From NCBI GenBank assembly GCA_020630015.1, contig JAHDCF010000002.1, positions 13,505-77,504 of the forward strand: a DNA stretch of 64,000 nt, in the 5' to 3' direction. Position numbers and translations under genes: made by a program. Positions 8,123-16,028 of the stretch are shown in pieces. The notes under the pieces were generated by a model. It ran no database searches, had not been told where the DNA came from, and worked only from the letters and a program-made list of their open reading frames with translations. The DNA is from Planktomarina sp. Its GTDB lineage: Bacteria > Pseudomonadota > Alphaproteobacteria > Rhodobacterales > Rhodobacteraceae. Positions within the stretch are counted from its first letter, which is position 1. Every line of letters starts with the position of its first letter.

Positions 8123-8533
8123 ATGGAGGACACGGTCCTGTCTTTGACATCCGACGCGACACCGGTTGCGGCACCGACCAATGGGTCGAAAAGCACACGA
8201 AGCGACGCCATTTTGGCGGCAGTCATGAAATCCCTTGAAGACGACAAAGCCGAAGACATCGTGCAGATTGATCTGCGCGGTAAATCGGAAATGGGCGATT
8301 GGATGGTGATTTGTTCTGGCCGTTCCACGCGTCAAGTTGCGGCAATTTCTGAAAAGCTGAAAGATAAGCTTAAGCAGGAATTGGGCGTGGCATCGAAGTT
8401 GGAAGGTAAGGTCGCCGCCGATTGGGTTCTGGTGGATACGGGCGACGTGATTGTTCATGTGTTCCGCCCTGAGGTGCGTGAATTTTATCAGCTTGAAAAG
8501 ATGTGGTTGGATCCTGCGCCAGCTGACGCCTGA
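8123..8533 (+). CDS. rsfS: ribosome silencing factor RsfS
   Basis: This 136-residue protein belongs to the RsfS/Iojap family, which binds ribosomal protein uL14 and blocks subunit joining when nutrients fall. The core contains VMKSLEDDKAEDIVQIDLRGKSEMGDWMVICSGRSTRQV and the C-terminal GEV/D-type motif VDTGDVIVHVFRPEVREFYQLEKMW. It has a non-conserved N-terminal extension of about 28 residues, and an internal start nearer ILAAVMKS cannot be excluded. Its TGA overlaps the rlmH start (TGATG), the standard rsfS-rlmH pair. Confidence 0.95.
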   Translation: MEDTVLSLTSDATPVAAPTNGSKSTRSDAILAAVMKSLEDDKAEDIVQIDLRGKSEMGDWMVICSGRSTRQVAAISEKLKDKLKQELGVASKLEGKVAADWVLVDTGDVIVHVFRPEVREFYQLEKMWLDPAPADA

Positions 8534-9003
8534 TGCGTGTTCGCATTGTGGCCATGGGACGCTTGCGCCAAGGTCCAGAACTTACCCTGATCAATGATTA
8601 CCTTGACCGGTTTGCCAAAACTGGTCGATCGCTCAGCCTTGGCCCTGCTGAGGTGATCGAGGTTGATGACCGAAAGGGCGGCGGGAAATCCACCGAAGGG
8701 GCCGCATTGATCAAGGCCATTGGCAATGATGATTACGTGATTGCCTTGGATGAACGGGGCAAGATTAAATCTTCGCCGGAATTTGCCAAAGATCTGGCCG
8801 ACATTCGCGATCAGGGGCATCAGACATTAAGCTTTGTGATTGGTGGTGCCGATGGATTGGACCAAACGGTCTTGAATCGCGCGCATACGAAGCTGAGCTT
8901 TGGTATGATGGTGTGGCCGCATATGTTGGTGCGGGTGATGATGTCAGAACAACTCTACCGCGCCGCATCCATCCTGTCGGGGGGACCATACCACAGGGTA
9001 TGA
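8533..9003 (+). CDS. rlmH: 23S rRNA pseudouridine-1915 N3-methyltransferase
   Basis: This 156-residue SPOUT-class enzyme methylates pseudouridine 1915 in helix 69 of 23S rRNA using SAM. The trefoil-knot region is clear: VIALDERGKIKSSPEFAKDLADI, LSFVIGGADGLDQTVL and the C-terminal HMLVRVMMSEQLYRAASILSGGPYHRV, where the final YHR is typical. The length matches the family. Its start codon overlaps the rsfS stop by one base, so the two ribosome-related genes are coupled. Confidence 0.97.
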   Translation: MRVRIVAMGRLRQGPELTLINDYLDRFAKTGRSLSLGPAEVIEVDDRKGGGKSTEGAALIKAIGNDDYVIALDERGKIKSSPEFAKDLADIRDQGHQTLSFVIGGADGLDQTVLNRAHTKLSFGMMVWPHMLVRVMMSEQLYRAASILSGGPYHRV

Positions 9004-9321
9004 TCAGCCGCAGTATGCTTTCAAAATAATACCATCCGCATCGGTGCTGATGTTCAGGCGTGTTGGGATATAATCCATCGTTACCGCTGAATTTGGTGGG
9101 ATTATTCGGATATGTCCGTCGGTGATGTCTTTTGGAAGTGTGGAGACATGTTTCCCAATAAAATCTTCGATTCGTTCAGGCCCGCAGTTCGGATCATCAA
9201 AATCTGTAAGGTCCGTTTTCACTTCATTCTCCGACTCTTGTTGATCAAGCGGGATACACGCCGACATGGTGATTAATCCCATGGCACATAGTAAACGAAG
9301 GGTGGTGAAAGCTTGGGTCAT
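9004..9321 (-). CDS. I78-type peptidase inhibitor lipoprotein (second of tandem pair)
   Basis: This 105-residue exported protein has a hydrophobic N-terminus and a lipobox-like TMSAC with Cys22. The mature part fits the inhibitor I78 family: CGPERIEDFIGKHVSTLP, then RIIPPNSAVTMDYIPTRLNIST, and a terminal AYCG. In the family a disulfide joins the two conserved Cys, and the TMDxxxxRLN strand is diagnostic. Members inhibit serine proteases such as subtilisin-type enzymes, probably protecting the periplasm. It follows a paralogue by 15 bases on the same strand. The start at 9321 is preceded by AAGGA. Confidence 0.85.
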   Translation of the reverse strand: MTQAFTTLRLLCAMGLITMSACIPLDQQESENEVKTDLTDFDDPNCGPERIEDFIGKHVSTLPKDITDGHIRIIPPNSAVTMDYIPTRLNISTDADGIILKAYCG

Positions 9322-9336
9322 GAAAAGCGTCCTTGG

Positions 9337-9633
9337 TTATCCGCATGTGATATTTCGAATGATGTCATTCGCATCCAGCATAAAATTTATCCGTGTCGGC
9401 AGGAAATCTTCGGTCACCGCATCGCCGGGCCGGATGATGCGCACAGGTTGTAACAGCAATGTGGTTTCAAGGCTGGTGGATGGTCGCCCGATAAAATGCG
9501 CCATGCCGTTTGCCCCACAGGTGTCTTCGGCAGTTGGTGGAACGGCCGGAACATCCGGAATGGAAGCATCAGGTGTTTGATTGGCGCAGGCGGCCACAAA
9601 AACCAACGGCAATACATGCAGTTTTCTGAACAT
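9337..9633 (-). CDS. I78-type peptidase inhibitor lipoprotein (first of tandem pair)
   Basis: This 98-residue exported protein has a signal peptide ending in a lipobox-like FVAAC (Cys16). A proline-rich linker (TPDASIPDVPAVPPTAEDT) follows, and then an I78 domain: CGANGMAHFIGRPST, RIIRPGDAVTEDFLPTRINFMLD, ending NITCG. The usual TMDY strand reads TEDF here. It is upstream of a second I78 gene on the same strand with a 15-base gap, so the pair is an operon produced by duplication. The two domains differ considerably, which suggests different target proteases; that is inference. Confidence 0.85.
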   Translation of the reverse strand: MFRKLHVLPLVFVAACANQTPDASIPDVPAVPPTAEDTCGANGMAHFIGRPSTSLETTLLLQPVRIIRPGDAVTEDFLPTRINFMLDANDIIRNITCG

Positions 9634-9739
9634 GGTGTGATCATGCCTGTCTTAGTTTGCGGGAACTAGGGGAAATTTCTTGAAAAGAATCCTTTGCCCG
9701 GCCAAGGTGCCCCCAAAGAAGAAGGAAGGGACAGACCCG

Positions 9740-10852
9740 ATGAAAACGCGCGCAGCCGTGGCACTGGAAGCCGGCAAACCACTTGAGGTGATGGAAGTTA
9801 ACTTGGACGGGCCTAAAGAAGGCGAAGTTCTGGTTGAAATCAAGGCAACGGGTATTTGCCACACGGATGAATTTACCCTTTCGGGTGCAGATCCCGAAGG
9901 AATGTTCCCGGCCATTTTGGGCCACGAAGGCGCAGGCGTTGTCGTGGAATGTGGGCCGGGTGTGACCAGCCTGAAACCGGGCGATCACGTGATCCCCCTT
10001 TACACCCCCGAATGTCGGGAATGTGAGTATTGTTTGAACCCAAAGACCAACCTTTGTCAGAAAATCCGATCCACCCAAGGTGCGGGTGTGATGCCAGATG
10101 GCACCAGCCGGTTTTCTATGTTGGATGGGACACCGATCCTGCATTACATGGGCTGTTCGACATTCTCGAACCACACTGTTCTGCCTGAGATCGCTTTGGC
10201 GAAAGTGCGCGAAGACGCGCCGTTTGATAAGATCTGTTACATTGGATGTGGTGTCACAACTGGCCTTGGCGCGGTGATGAACACGGCCAAGGTTGAAATC
10301 GGGTCGACTGCGATTGTCTTTGGTTTGGGCGGGATTGGCCTGAACGTGGTGCAGGGGCTGCGCCTTGCGGGTGCTGATCAAATCGTTGGCGTTGACCTGA
10401 ACCCAGACAAGGTCGAAATGGCCAAACGGTTTGGGATGACTGATTTTGTGAACCCAAAGGATGTGCGCGGCAGCTTGGTTGACCATCTGGTCGAACTGAC
10501 TGGCGGCGGTGGCGATTACACCTTTGATGCCACCGGCAATGTCGGCGTGATGCGTGATGCCTTGGAATCCGCCCATAAGGGGTGGGGTGAAAGCGTGATT
10601 ATCGGCGTGGCACCCGCGGGCGCTGAAATTTCAACCCGCCCATTCCAATTGGTAACGGGTCGCGTCTGGCGCGGCACGGCCTTTGGTGGCGCACGAGGCC
10701 GGACAGATGTGCCAAAGATTGTTGATTGGTACATGGATGGTAAGATCGAAATCGATCCAATGATCACCCACACCATGCCATTGGAAGACATCAACAAAGG
10801 CTTTGACTTGATGCACGAAGGCAAATCGATCCGCGCAGTGGTGGAGTTTTAA
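9740..10852 (+). CDS. frmA: S-(hydroxymethyl)glutathione dehydrogenase / class III alcohol dehydrogenase
   Basis: This 370-residue zinc-dependent enzyme oxidises S-hydroxymethylglutathione to S-formylglutathione with NAD, the first enzymatic step of glutathione-dependent formaldehyde removal. Visible features are [12 protein letters not shown] near residue 37 (catalytic Zn Cys), GHEGAGVV near 60, and the structural Zn site [15 protein letters not shown] near 90-104. The NAD fold [12 protein letters not shown] is near 194, and [21 protein letters not shown] is class III-specific. The start is ATG 9740, with GGAAGGG just upstream. The next pathway enzyme, fghA, lies at 16029. A strong hairpin terminator follows at 10873. 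Confidence 0.97.
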   Translation: MKTRAAVALEAGKPLEVMEVNLDGPKEGEVLVEIKATGICHTDEFTLSGADPEGMFPAILGHEGAGVVVECGPGVTSLKPGDHVIPLYTPECRECEYCLNPKTNLCQKIRSTQGAGVMPDGTSRFSMLDGTPILHYMGCSTFSNHTVLPEIALAKVREDAPFDKICYIGCGVTTGLGAVMNTAKVEIGSTAIVFGLGGIGLNVVQGLRLAGADQIVGVDLNPDKVEMAKRFGMTDFVNPKDVRGSLVDHLVELTGGGGDYTFDATGNVGVMRDALESAHKGWGESVIIGVAPAGAEISTRPFQLVTGRVWRGTAFGGARGRTDVPKIVDWYMDGKIEIDPMITHTMPLEDINKGFDLMHEGKSIRAVVEF

Positions 10853-10872
10853 GGCGCGGAACCAGAACTGAG

Positions 10873-10910
10873 TTGATGGCATCAATTCAAATGATGCCAT
10901 CAATATTTTC
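10873..10910 (+). terminator. intrinsic terminator after frmA
   Basis: A perfect 12-bp inverted repeat (TTGATGGCATCA, seven-base loop ATTCAAA, TGATGCCATCAA at 10873-10903) is followed by TATTTT. It starts 20 bases past the frmA stop. It could also stop the convergent dioxygenase gene, whose stop is at 10945, on the other strand. Confidence 0.75.
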
Positions 10911-10944
10911 CAGCGGGATCAATTCGAAGAAATCACCTCACCCT

Positions 10945-11784
10945 TTAATCCAAAAACGTATCCGCCCTTTGCCCCGCCCGTTCATAGTGGACGGGCAAGC
11001 ACCGACCATAAAGTTGCTTGCACCTTTCTGGTGTGGCGACCATGTCTGGTTCTTCCACATAAGAAAAGATCGCAACATAACGTGGGATTGTGCCGGCCAA
11101 AGGCGCCACGCGATGCAATGAATACCGTCCCCGAAACAGTTGCAGATCACCGGGTTCCAAAACCAATGTTCGAATTTGATCGGAAGTGCCGCTGAGGACT
11201 TTTGTCACCTCCTCAAAATTCTCACTGCCTTTGCGGATATTCGGGGCATATTCAAATTCGCCCCCATGTTCAGCGTTTTGAATGGCAAGGGTCACGGTAA
11301 AATTGTTGGTGTCAAAGTGCCACGGAAAACCATTGCCGGCATCAGCCGCGTTGATGATGACATCTGCCAATGGATCGGCATAGGGAAAGAAGTTTTCCTC
11401 TTGCAAACAATCCTGCACAAATTTGCTGAGCGCAGGCAGGGTGTATAAGTCGCGCAAGGGGCTGCCGGTGGCGAAATTGTCGGCCGGGATGAAATAATTT
11501 GATCGGTCATAAAATTGTCGACGTGGATCATCTGATGGCAAAGATGGATCGTCTTTGGTGAAATACACATTGGTCCGTGCCGTTGATTTGAACCCTTTGT
11601 CAGAAACGCCTTCAGCTTGGGCCAGAAGGGTTTGAACCCCATCGGGGGTGATAAAGCCTTTCAATACGGCGCATCCATCCTCAGCAAGGGATGCCCTGAC
11701 GTGTTCCACGATGGTGTCGCGCGCGGGACCGCTTTCCAAAACCGGATATTTGGATTGGTCAATCAACGTTTTTGGATCACACAT
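10945..11784 (-). CDS. Fe(II)/2-oxoglutarate-dependent oxygenase, HalD/BesD-like family
   Basis: This 279-residue protein has a jelly-roll oxygenase core. The iron ligands are visible as H156-F-D158 in GFPWHFDTNNFTVTLAIQ and His224 in GRYSLHRVAP, with Arg235 (TIPRYVAIFSY) placed to bind 2-oxoglutarate. The motif GGEFEYAPNIR near residue 174 and the overall pattern recall the HalD/BesD amino-acid halogenase and hydroxylase family. Radical halogenases have Gly or Ala where this protein keeps Asp158, so hydroxylation is more likely. The substrate is unknown, perhaps a free amino acid. The gene stands alone, convergent with frmA. The start at ATG 11784 follows GGGG-rich sequence. Confidence 0.8.
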   Translation of the reverse strand: MCDPKTLIDQSKYPVLESGPARDTIVEHVRASLAEDGCAVLKGFITPDGVQTLLAQAEGVSDKGFKSTARTNVYFTKDDPSLPSDDPRRQFYDRSNYFIPADNFATGSPLRDLYTLPALSKFVQDCLQEENFFPYADPLADVIINAADAGNGFPWHFDTNNFTVTLAIQNAEHGGEFEYAPNIRKGSENFEEVTKVLSGTSDQIRTLVLEPGDLQLFRGRYSLHRVAPLAGTIPRYVAIFSYVEEPDMVATPERCKQLYGRCLPVHYERAGQRADTFLD

Positions 11785-11864
11785 TTTTTACCCCTTTCGG
11801 GGATAATCGTGCTGCGACTTTGGATCGTGATCTAACGCAAAAGCGACAAATTGCATTGCCGCGA

Positions 11865-12263
11865 TCAAGCGGAATTGGCGATATCTTTCAAAATTTCCAA
11901 TGCATCCCCTTCGCGGCCTTCGGGAATAAAAAGATGGTCATGATAAAACCCAGCCACAGGGTTTACCCCCATACCAGCCGCCGCCAGTTTAGTCGCGATG
12001 TGGGCAATGAAACCAACGGCATCCAAGGCGGAATGGACGTTCAGAGTGATCATGCGGGACGGGAATTCATATGACAGGTTCGCGGCGACCGCTTCTTCCT
12101 TTCGCAAAATCAGGGTTGTGCCCTCAGCCTCTTGAAAGATCATCCGTGGGGATAATCCTGAGGGCACCGCACCATGGGGCAACGTAACAAAGACAAATGT
12201 TCCTTCAATCAGTTGCCCAGTCATGGTTGCCAGCAGAGTTTTGAGGTCGGTTTCGCCAGACAT
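11865..12263 (-). CDS. ACT-domain protein (ACT_3, formerly DUF2241)
   Basis: This 132-residue cytosolic protein has two ACT-like halves: GETDLKTLLATMTGQLIEGTFVFVTLP at the front and LNVHSALDAVGFIAHIATKLAAAGMGVNPVAGFYHDHLFIPEGREGDALEIL at the back, typical of the ACT_3 family. ACT domains usually bind amino acids, but the ligand here is not known. ATG 12263 is chosen over ATG 12275 because GGGGG sits five to six bases upstream of it and the first four codons of the longer version look non-conserved. It is divergent from the ClpP-like gene. Confidence 0.88.
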   Translation of the reverse strand: MSGETDLKTLLATMTGQLIEGTFVFVTLPHGAVPSGLSPRMIFQEAEGTTLILRKEEAVAANLSYEFPSRMITLNVHSALDAVGFIAHIATKLAAAGMGVNPVAGFYHDHLFIPEGREGDALEILKDIANSA

Positions 12264-12408
12264 TTTTGCCCCCATTCATCCATCGTGGCCTATCTGAAAC
12301 CACAAAACCGTAAACTGCCAGCGCTTTCCCCCTTTTACCCAGATGAAATTAACTTACATTGCACCAAAGCCACCGTATGAGGTGAGCCCATGTTGAAGGA
12401 GCAGGCGC

Positions 12409-13005
12409 ATGTGGTTGAATGACAACGACGACAACGATCAAAATGACAAAGATGAAAAGACACCAAAAAGTGTCAGTGCCCTGTTCCTGAAAAGTCGCAG
12501 TGTGTTGGTGACCGGTGGTATCAACGATAAATTGGCCGCCAAAGTGGTGACACAGCTTTTGGCGTTGGCCGAGGAATCAGACGACCCCATTAATATGTAT
12601 ATCAGCAGCCCTGGTGGCCACGTTGAAAGTGGTGACATGGTGCATGATATGATCAAGTTCATTAAGCCAGAGGTGCGGTGCATTGGATCTGGCTGGGTTG
12701 CCAGTGCAGGGGCGCTGATCTTTATTGGCGCAAAGAAAGAAAATCGGTTTTGTTTGCCCAACACACGTTTCTTACTGCATCAACCGTCTGGTGGGATTGG
12801 TGGCCAGGTAAGCGATATGCAAATTCAGGCCACGCAGATCAAACTGATGCGGGAACGGTTCGATCGTTTGTTTGCTGAGGCCACAGGACAAAAGCCTGAA
12901 AAGATCGCGGAAGATACGCAGCGGGATTTCTGGCTGAATACGGATGAAGCTTTGGAATATGGGCTTTTGGGCAAAGTCATCACCAGCGCCGATGACCTGA
13001 CCTAA
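12409..13005 (+). CDS. ClpP-like serine protease with acidic N-terminus
   Basis: This 198-residue protein has the ClpP fold and an apparently complete catalytic triad: Ser99 in GSGWVASAGALIF, His124 in LPNTRFLLHQPSGG and Asp173 in DTQRDFWL. The front end is unusual: about 18 residues rich in Asp and Asn (WLNDNDDNDQNDKDEK) replace the normal processed propeptide. SSPGGHVESGDMVHD near residue 66 matches the substrate-gating region. No Clp ATPase gene is adjacent, so this is probably a secondary ClpP paralogue rather than the housekeeping clpPX. The start is fixed by AAGGAG upstream. It ends four bases inside the convergent desaturase gene. Confidence 0.9.
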   Translation: MWLNDNDDNDQNDKDEKTPKSVSALFLKSRSVLVTGGINDKLAAKVVTQLLALAEESDDPINMYISSPGGHVESGDMVHDMIKFIKPEVRCIGSGWVASAGALIFIGAKKENRFCLPNTRFLLHQPSGGIGGQVSDMQIQATQIKLMRERFDRLFAEATGQKPEKIAEDTQRDFWLNTDEALEYGLLGKVITSADDLT

Positions 13006-14072
13006 GCGGCGAAGGGGCGTAAAACCTCCACCTCTGCCCGGTAAGGCTGGGCGGTGGTGGGCAGGGGCGGAACGATAACCGCTTGGTGCTGTCGCAGTTG
13101 TTTGATCAACACGGGAACCATTCTGCGGTAAGCCGCAAAAATGCCGGGTTCGGGCACTGGCAGATCACGTCCAATCAATTCATGCAGCTTCGGCAGATTA
13201 TAATATGGCACCATGGTGAACATATGATGTTCCACATGATAATTCATATTGAGATACAAAAACCGGTTAATCGGATCCATCAAAACGGTGCGGGTGTTTA
13301 ATCGGTGATCCGTCACATTTTCTGCCAGACCCAAATGTTGAAGGGATCCTGTCATAACGCGTTGCCAAGCCCCATAAAACGTTGGCAAACCAATCAACAG
13401 CAAAGGCAAGATCGATCCTGACACAATGGCCGAAATGCCAACCAATGCATGAATACACAGTGTAATGCGTGCTGTGCGGAACACCTTTTGATGATCTGCG
13501 TCGCGCACATACATCATTTCCGCTTCGCTGAGCCGCCCAAAGGCGTGGTCCACCATCCGCCGCAGCATGGCAATGCCATCTGGAATTCCAAACAGATTGA
13601 ACAAAATGCGTGCCAGATCCGGTGGGCGCATGGCTTGGATTTCGGGATCGCGGCCAACGATGATGGTATCAGTGTGGTGGCGAACATGGCTGGCGCGCCA
13701 AACATATGGATTGCGAAACAACATGAAGCTGGCGATGTGGTACACAATGGAATTAAGCCATTGCGTTTTAAATGCAGTTTGATGCCCGCATTCGTGCCAA
13801 CGCGCATCAGATGCAGATCCATAAAGCACACCATAAGCGATCCAAAATGGCACAGACCACCACGTGCCCCAAAGCGCGATACCGGCCCATGCAGTGGCGA
13901 TCAATAGTCCAAGCCACACACCCAAATCGCGCAAGGGGCGGGCATCTTCTTTCACCATCAAAGTGCGAATATCCGCAGGATCAACGGGTGAACGATACCA
14001 GTTTGGATTGGCCAATCCGGCGTCTTGGACGGCGCGATCTGTTTTGGGGGTTAAGGCATATTCACGAGGCAT
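13002..14072 (-). CDS. membrane fatty acid desaturase
   Basis: This 356-residue integral membrane enzyme has the three histidine boxes of the di-iron desaturase family: H93-E-C-G-H97, H129-VRHH near residue 129-133, and a third NYHVEHHMF near 290. Hydrophobic spans lie between them (about 50-90, 205-240). Such enzymes insert double bonds or hydroxyls in lipid acyl chains, using electrons from a ferredoxin or cytochrome b5-like donor. The gene follows a TetR regulator on the same strand with a 57-base gap, so it is probably the regulator's target. It converges with the ClpP-like gene, overlapping it by four bases. Confidence 0.93.
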   Translation of the reverse strand: MPREYALTPKTDRAVQDAGLANPNWYRSPVDPADIRTLMVKEDARPLRDLGVWLGLLIATAWAGIALWGTWWSVPFWIAYGVLYGSASDARWHECGHQTAFKTQWLNSIVYHIASFMLFRNPYVWRASHVRHHTDTIIVGRDPEIQAMRPPDLARILFNLFGIPDGIAMLRRMVDHAFGRLSEAEMMYVRDADHQKVFRTARITLCIHALVGISAIVSGSILPLLLIGLPTFYGAWQRVMTGSLQHLGLAENVTDHRLNTRTVLMDPINRFLYLNMNYHVEHHMFTMVPYYNLPKLHELIGRDLPVPEPGIFAAYRRMVPVLIKQLRQHQAVIVPPLPTTAQPYRAEVEVLRPFAA

Positions 14073-14129
14073 ATGAATACACTAACGCCTGTAATTTGCC
14101 CCGTCAAAAGGAAGGTAATCCAACGCCAT

Positions 14130-14741
14130 TCAGGCCCCGTATCGGGCCATGAACATTTTCAAAGCTTCCTCCGCGACGCGTTCTTTTTGGGCATCCGTAA
14201 ACGTATCTTCACCACCGCAAACGAACCTGTCATGCAGATCCACTTTGCAAAGTTCAATGAATTGAAGGGCGGCGAATTCTGGATCTTTGATCTTTAACTC
14301 ACCATTTTCAATCCCGCGCTGCAAATAGGGAAGAATGGCATCCTTAATGGCCACGGGTCCGGCCTCGTAAAATTCTTTCGAGATTTCGGGGAACCGCGCG
14401 GCTTCACCAACGGACAGGCGAAAAACATCGCGGCTGAATGGTGTCAGGGTTTCAAAGACGATTTTGTATGCGGCAAAGCGCAAGCAATCTTCGGCCTTTA
14501 GGCAGGGATCCATCTCTGCTTGGGCAAGTTCAATTTGGTGATGATATTTTTCCTGTGCAACGGCGATATACATCGCCTTTTTGTCGGGGAAATAGCTGTA
14601 AAGGGTGGCCTTGGACACGCCGGCCGCTTTGGCAATGGCATCAACGCTTGCCCCTTCAAAGCCCTGTGTCAGGAAAACTTCCTTCGCGCCATTGATGACG
14701 TCTTCGTATTTGCGCCCGCGTTTGGGCTCTTTGTCGAGCAT
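14130..14741 (-). CDS. TetR-family transcriptional regulator
   Basis: This 203-residue repressor has an N-terminal TetR helix-turn-helix (GAKEVFLTQGFEGASVDAIAKAAGVSKATLYSYFPDKKAMY, residues about 18-58) and an all-helical ligand domain containing FRLSVGEAARFPEISKEFYEAGP. ATG 14741 is chosen because GGGAG lies upstream at the right distance, and the longer open frame to 14810 adds no family sequence. It is upstream of the desaturase on the same strand. Paired palindromes at 14970-15031 are its likely operators. Regulation of membrane lipid unsaturation is the simplest model and is inferred. Confidence 0.93.
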   Translation of the reverse strand: MLDKEPKRGRKYEDVINGAKEVFLTQGFEGASVDAIAKAAGVSKATLYSYFPDKKAMYIAVAQEKYHHQIELAQAEMDPCLKAEDCLRFAAYKIVFETLTPFSRDVFRLSVGEAARFPEISKEFYEAGPVAIKDAILPYLQRGIENGELKIKDPEFAALQFIELCKVDLHDRFVCGGEDTFTDAQKERVAEEALKMFMARYGA

Positions 14742-14790
14742 GCCGATCTCCCTCAAGCGACTATAGGCCGCTTGAGGGAATATGGGCAAG

Positions 14791-14952
14791 TCAGCCCTCT
14801 TGATCTTCAATGATCAATGGCTGTTCTGGTGTAGGGAAGGTGCCTTCAATTGGAAACTGCAAAGTCCAAGACGGCAAGGTGACTGGAACAAAAGCCTGCG
14901 CTGTTCCAACAAATCCAGCGGTCAAGGCAAGGGCAAGAGCAATCGATTTCAT
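14791..14952 (-). CDS. 53-residue secreted protein
   Basis: This short gene encodes a clear signal peptide, MKSIALALALTAGFVGTAQA, and a 33-residue mature part, FVPVTLPSWTLQFPIEG then TFPTPEQPLIIEDQEG, which is acidic, proline-rich and lacks cysteine. The start at ATG 14952 has AAGGA upstream (ATAAGGACTCACAAA). It lies immediately behind the paired palindromes and 49 bases before the TetR start on the same strand, so it may be the first gene of a TetR-desaturase operon. I do not recognise the family. Signal peptide plus ribosome site make coding likely despite the length. Confidence 0.7.
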   Translation of the reverse strand: MKSIALALALTAGFVGTAQAFVPVTLPSWTLQFPIEGTFPTPEQPLIIEDQEG

Positions 14953-14969
14953 TTTGTGAGTCCTTATAT

Positions 14970-15031
14970 AAACTGAACGGTACAGTTTAGATATTACATA
15001 CAGTGCTTATGTCAATACTAAACTGTTTAGT
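14970..15031. promoter_or_regulatory. paired palindromes, candidate TetR operators
   Basis: Two inverted repeats lie between divergent genes. AAACTG-N7-CAGTTT is at 14970-14988, and the perfect 15-mer ACTAAAC-T-GTTTAGT is at 15017-15031, with centres 45 bases apart. Both contain AAACTG. They sit between the secreted-protein/TetR/desaturase group on the minus strand and the AEC transporter on the plus strand, where a TetR repressor of about 200 residues would be expected to bind. The assignment to the neighbouring TetR is inference. Confidence 0.6.
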
Positions 15032-15085
15032 TTATTTCAAATTCGCAGAGTTGATTGCACGGGGTCGCTTCGATATCGGAACGAT

Positions 15086-16015
15086 ATGCTTGCGATCTTT
15101 CTTAAGACACTGCCGTTTTTTGCCATCATTGGGGTTGGGTATGCCTCTGGGCGGGCACGTTTTTTCACGGATACGGCCACGGCATATTTGACCAAGTTTG
15201 TCTTCTATTTTGCGCTTCCGGCGATGTTGTTCAAATTTTCCACTAATCTGTCTTTGCAGGATGTTTTGAACTGGGACTTCCTTCTGGCCTATCTCATTGC
15301 AAGCTGCGTTGTGTATGGCGTGGCCACGGCGGTGGCATTGGCGCGTCGTATCAGCGTTGAAGAGGCGGCCGTCGAAGCCCAATGCGCGGTGGTTGGGAAT
15401 ATTGGTTTTTTGGGTTTGCCAATGTTGGCATTGCTGATGGGGCCCGCGGCCGTGGCCCCGGTGATGATGATGCTTATGGTGGATCTGTTCGTTTTTGGAT
15501 CACTGATCGTGATATTGATCACGGGGTCCCGTGATGGGCGAATGTCGATTGGAATTCTTAAAACAGTTACATTGAGTGTTTTGAAGAACCCGATGATCAT
15601 GGCATTGTTCCTGGGCCTTGCTTGGACATCGGGTGGTATTGAAACCCCACAGCCGGTCAAAGATTTTATCGACATGTTGGCGGGTGCATCAACGCCCTGT
15701 GCCCTGTTTGCAATCGGCGCATCATTGGCCAGCAAATCCGCAGAACGCGTCAGTGTTGCCGGGTGGCTTTCATTTTGCAAATTGGTTTTGCATCCAGCGG
15801 CCGTTGCTGTGGCGATGATCCTTTGGTTCCAAATCGACGGATATTTGGCCGCAGTTGCAATTTCAGCAGCAGCCCTTCCCGTGGCGGGAAATATCTATAT
15901 CGTGGCGCAAAGTTATGGGGCCGCGGCCCAACGTGCGTCAGCGGCGATCCTTGTATCGACGGTGATTTCAATTGTGACGGCATCGATTGTGATCGGGCTG
16001 GTCGAAGGGCTTTGA
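15086..16015 (+). CDS. AEC-family transporter
   Basis: This 309-residue membrane protein has about ten spans in the auxin efflux carrier (AEC) pattern: IFLKTLPFFAIIGVGYASGRARFF at the N-terminus, a central NIGFLGLPMLALLMGP with the usual Asn-Gly turn, and STPCALFAIGASLASK at the start of the second half. Alphaproteobacterial relatives are secondary carriers for small organic acids or related solutes; the substrate is not predictable here. It is divergent from the TetR group and has both palindromes upstream, so it may share that control. It precedes fghA by 13 bases. Confidence 0.88.
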   Translation: MLAIFLKTLPFFAIIGVGYASGRARFFTDTATAYLTKFVFYFALPAMLFKFSTNLSLQDVLNWDFLLAYLIASCVVYGVATAVALARRISVEEAAVEAQCAVVGNIGFLGLPMLALLMGPAAVAPVMMMLMVDLFVFGSLIVILITGSRDGRMSIGILKTVTLSVLKNPMIMALFLGLAWTSGGIETPQPVKDFIDMLAGASTPCALFAIGASLASKSAERVSVAGWLSFCKLVLHPAAVAVAMILWFQIDGYLAAVAISAAALPVAGNIYIVAQSYGAAAQRASAAILVSTVISIVTASIVIGLVEGL

Positions 16016-16028
16016 AAGGGAGAAAGCC

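Noticed and set aside
9641-10576. A 311-codon open frame on the minus strand opposite frmA
   Set aside because: It is a mirror frame of the very well conserved frmA coding sequence; its composition is unlike a protein and there is no ribosome site.
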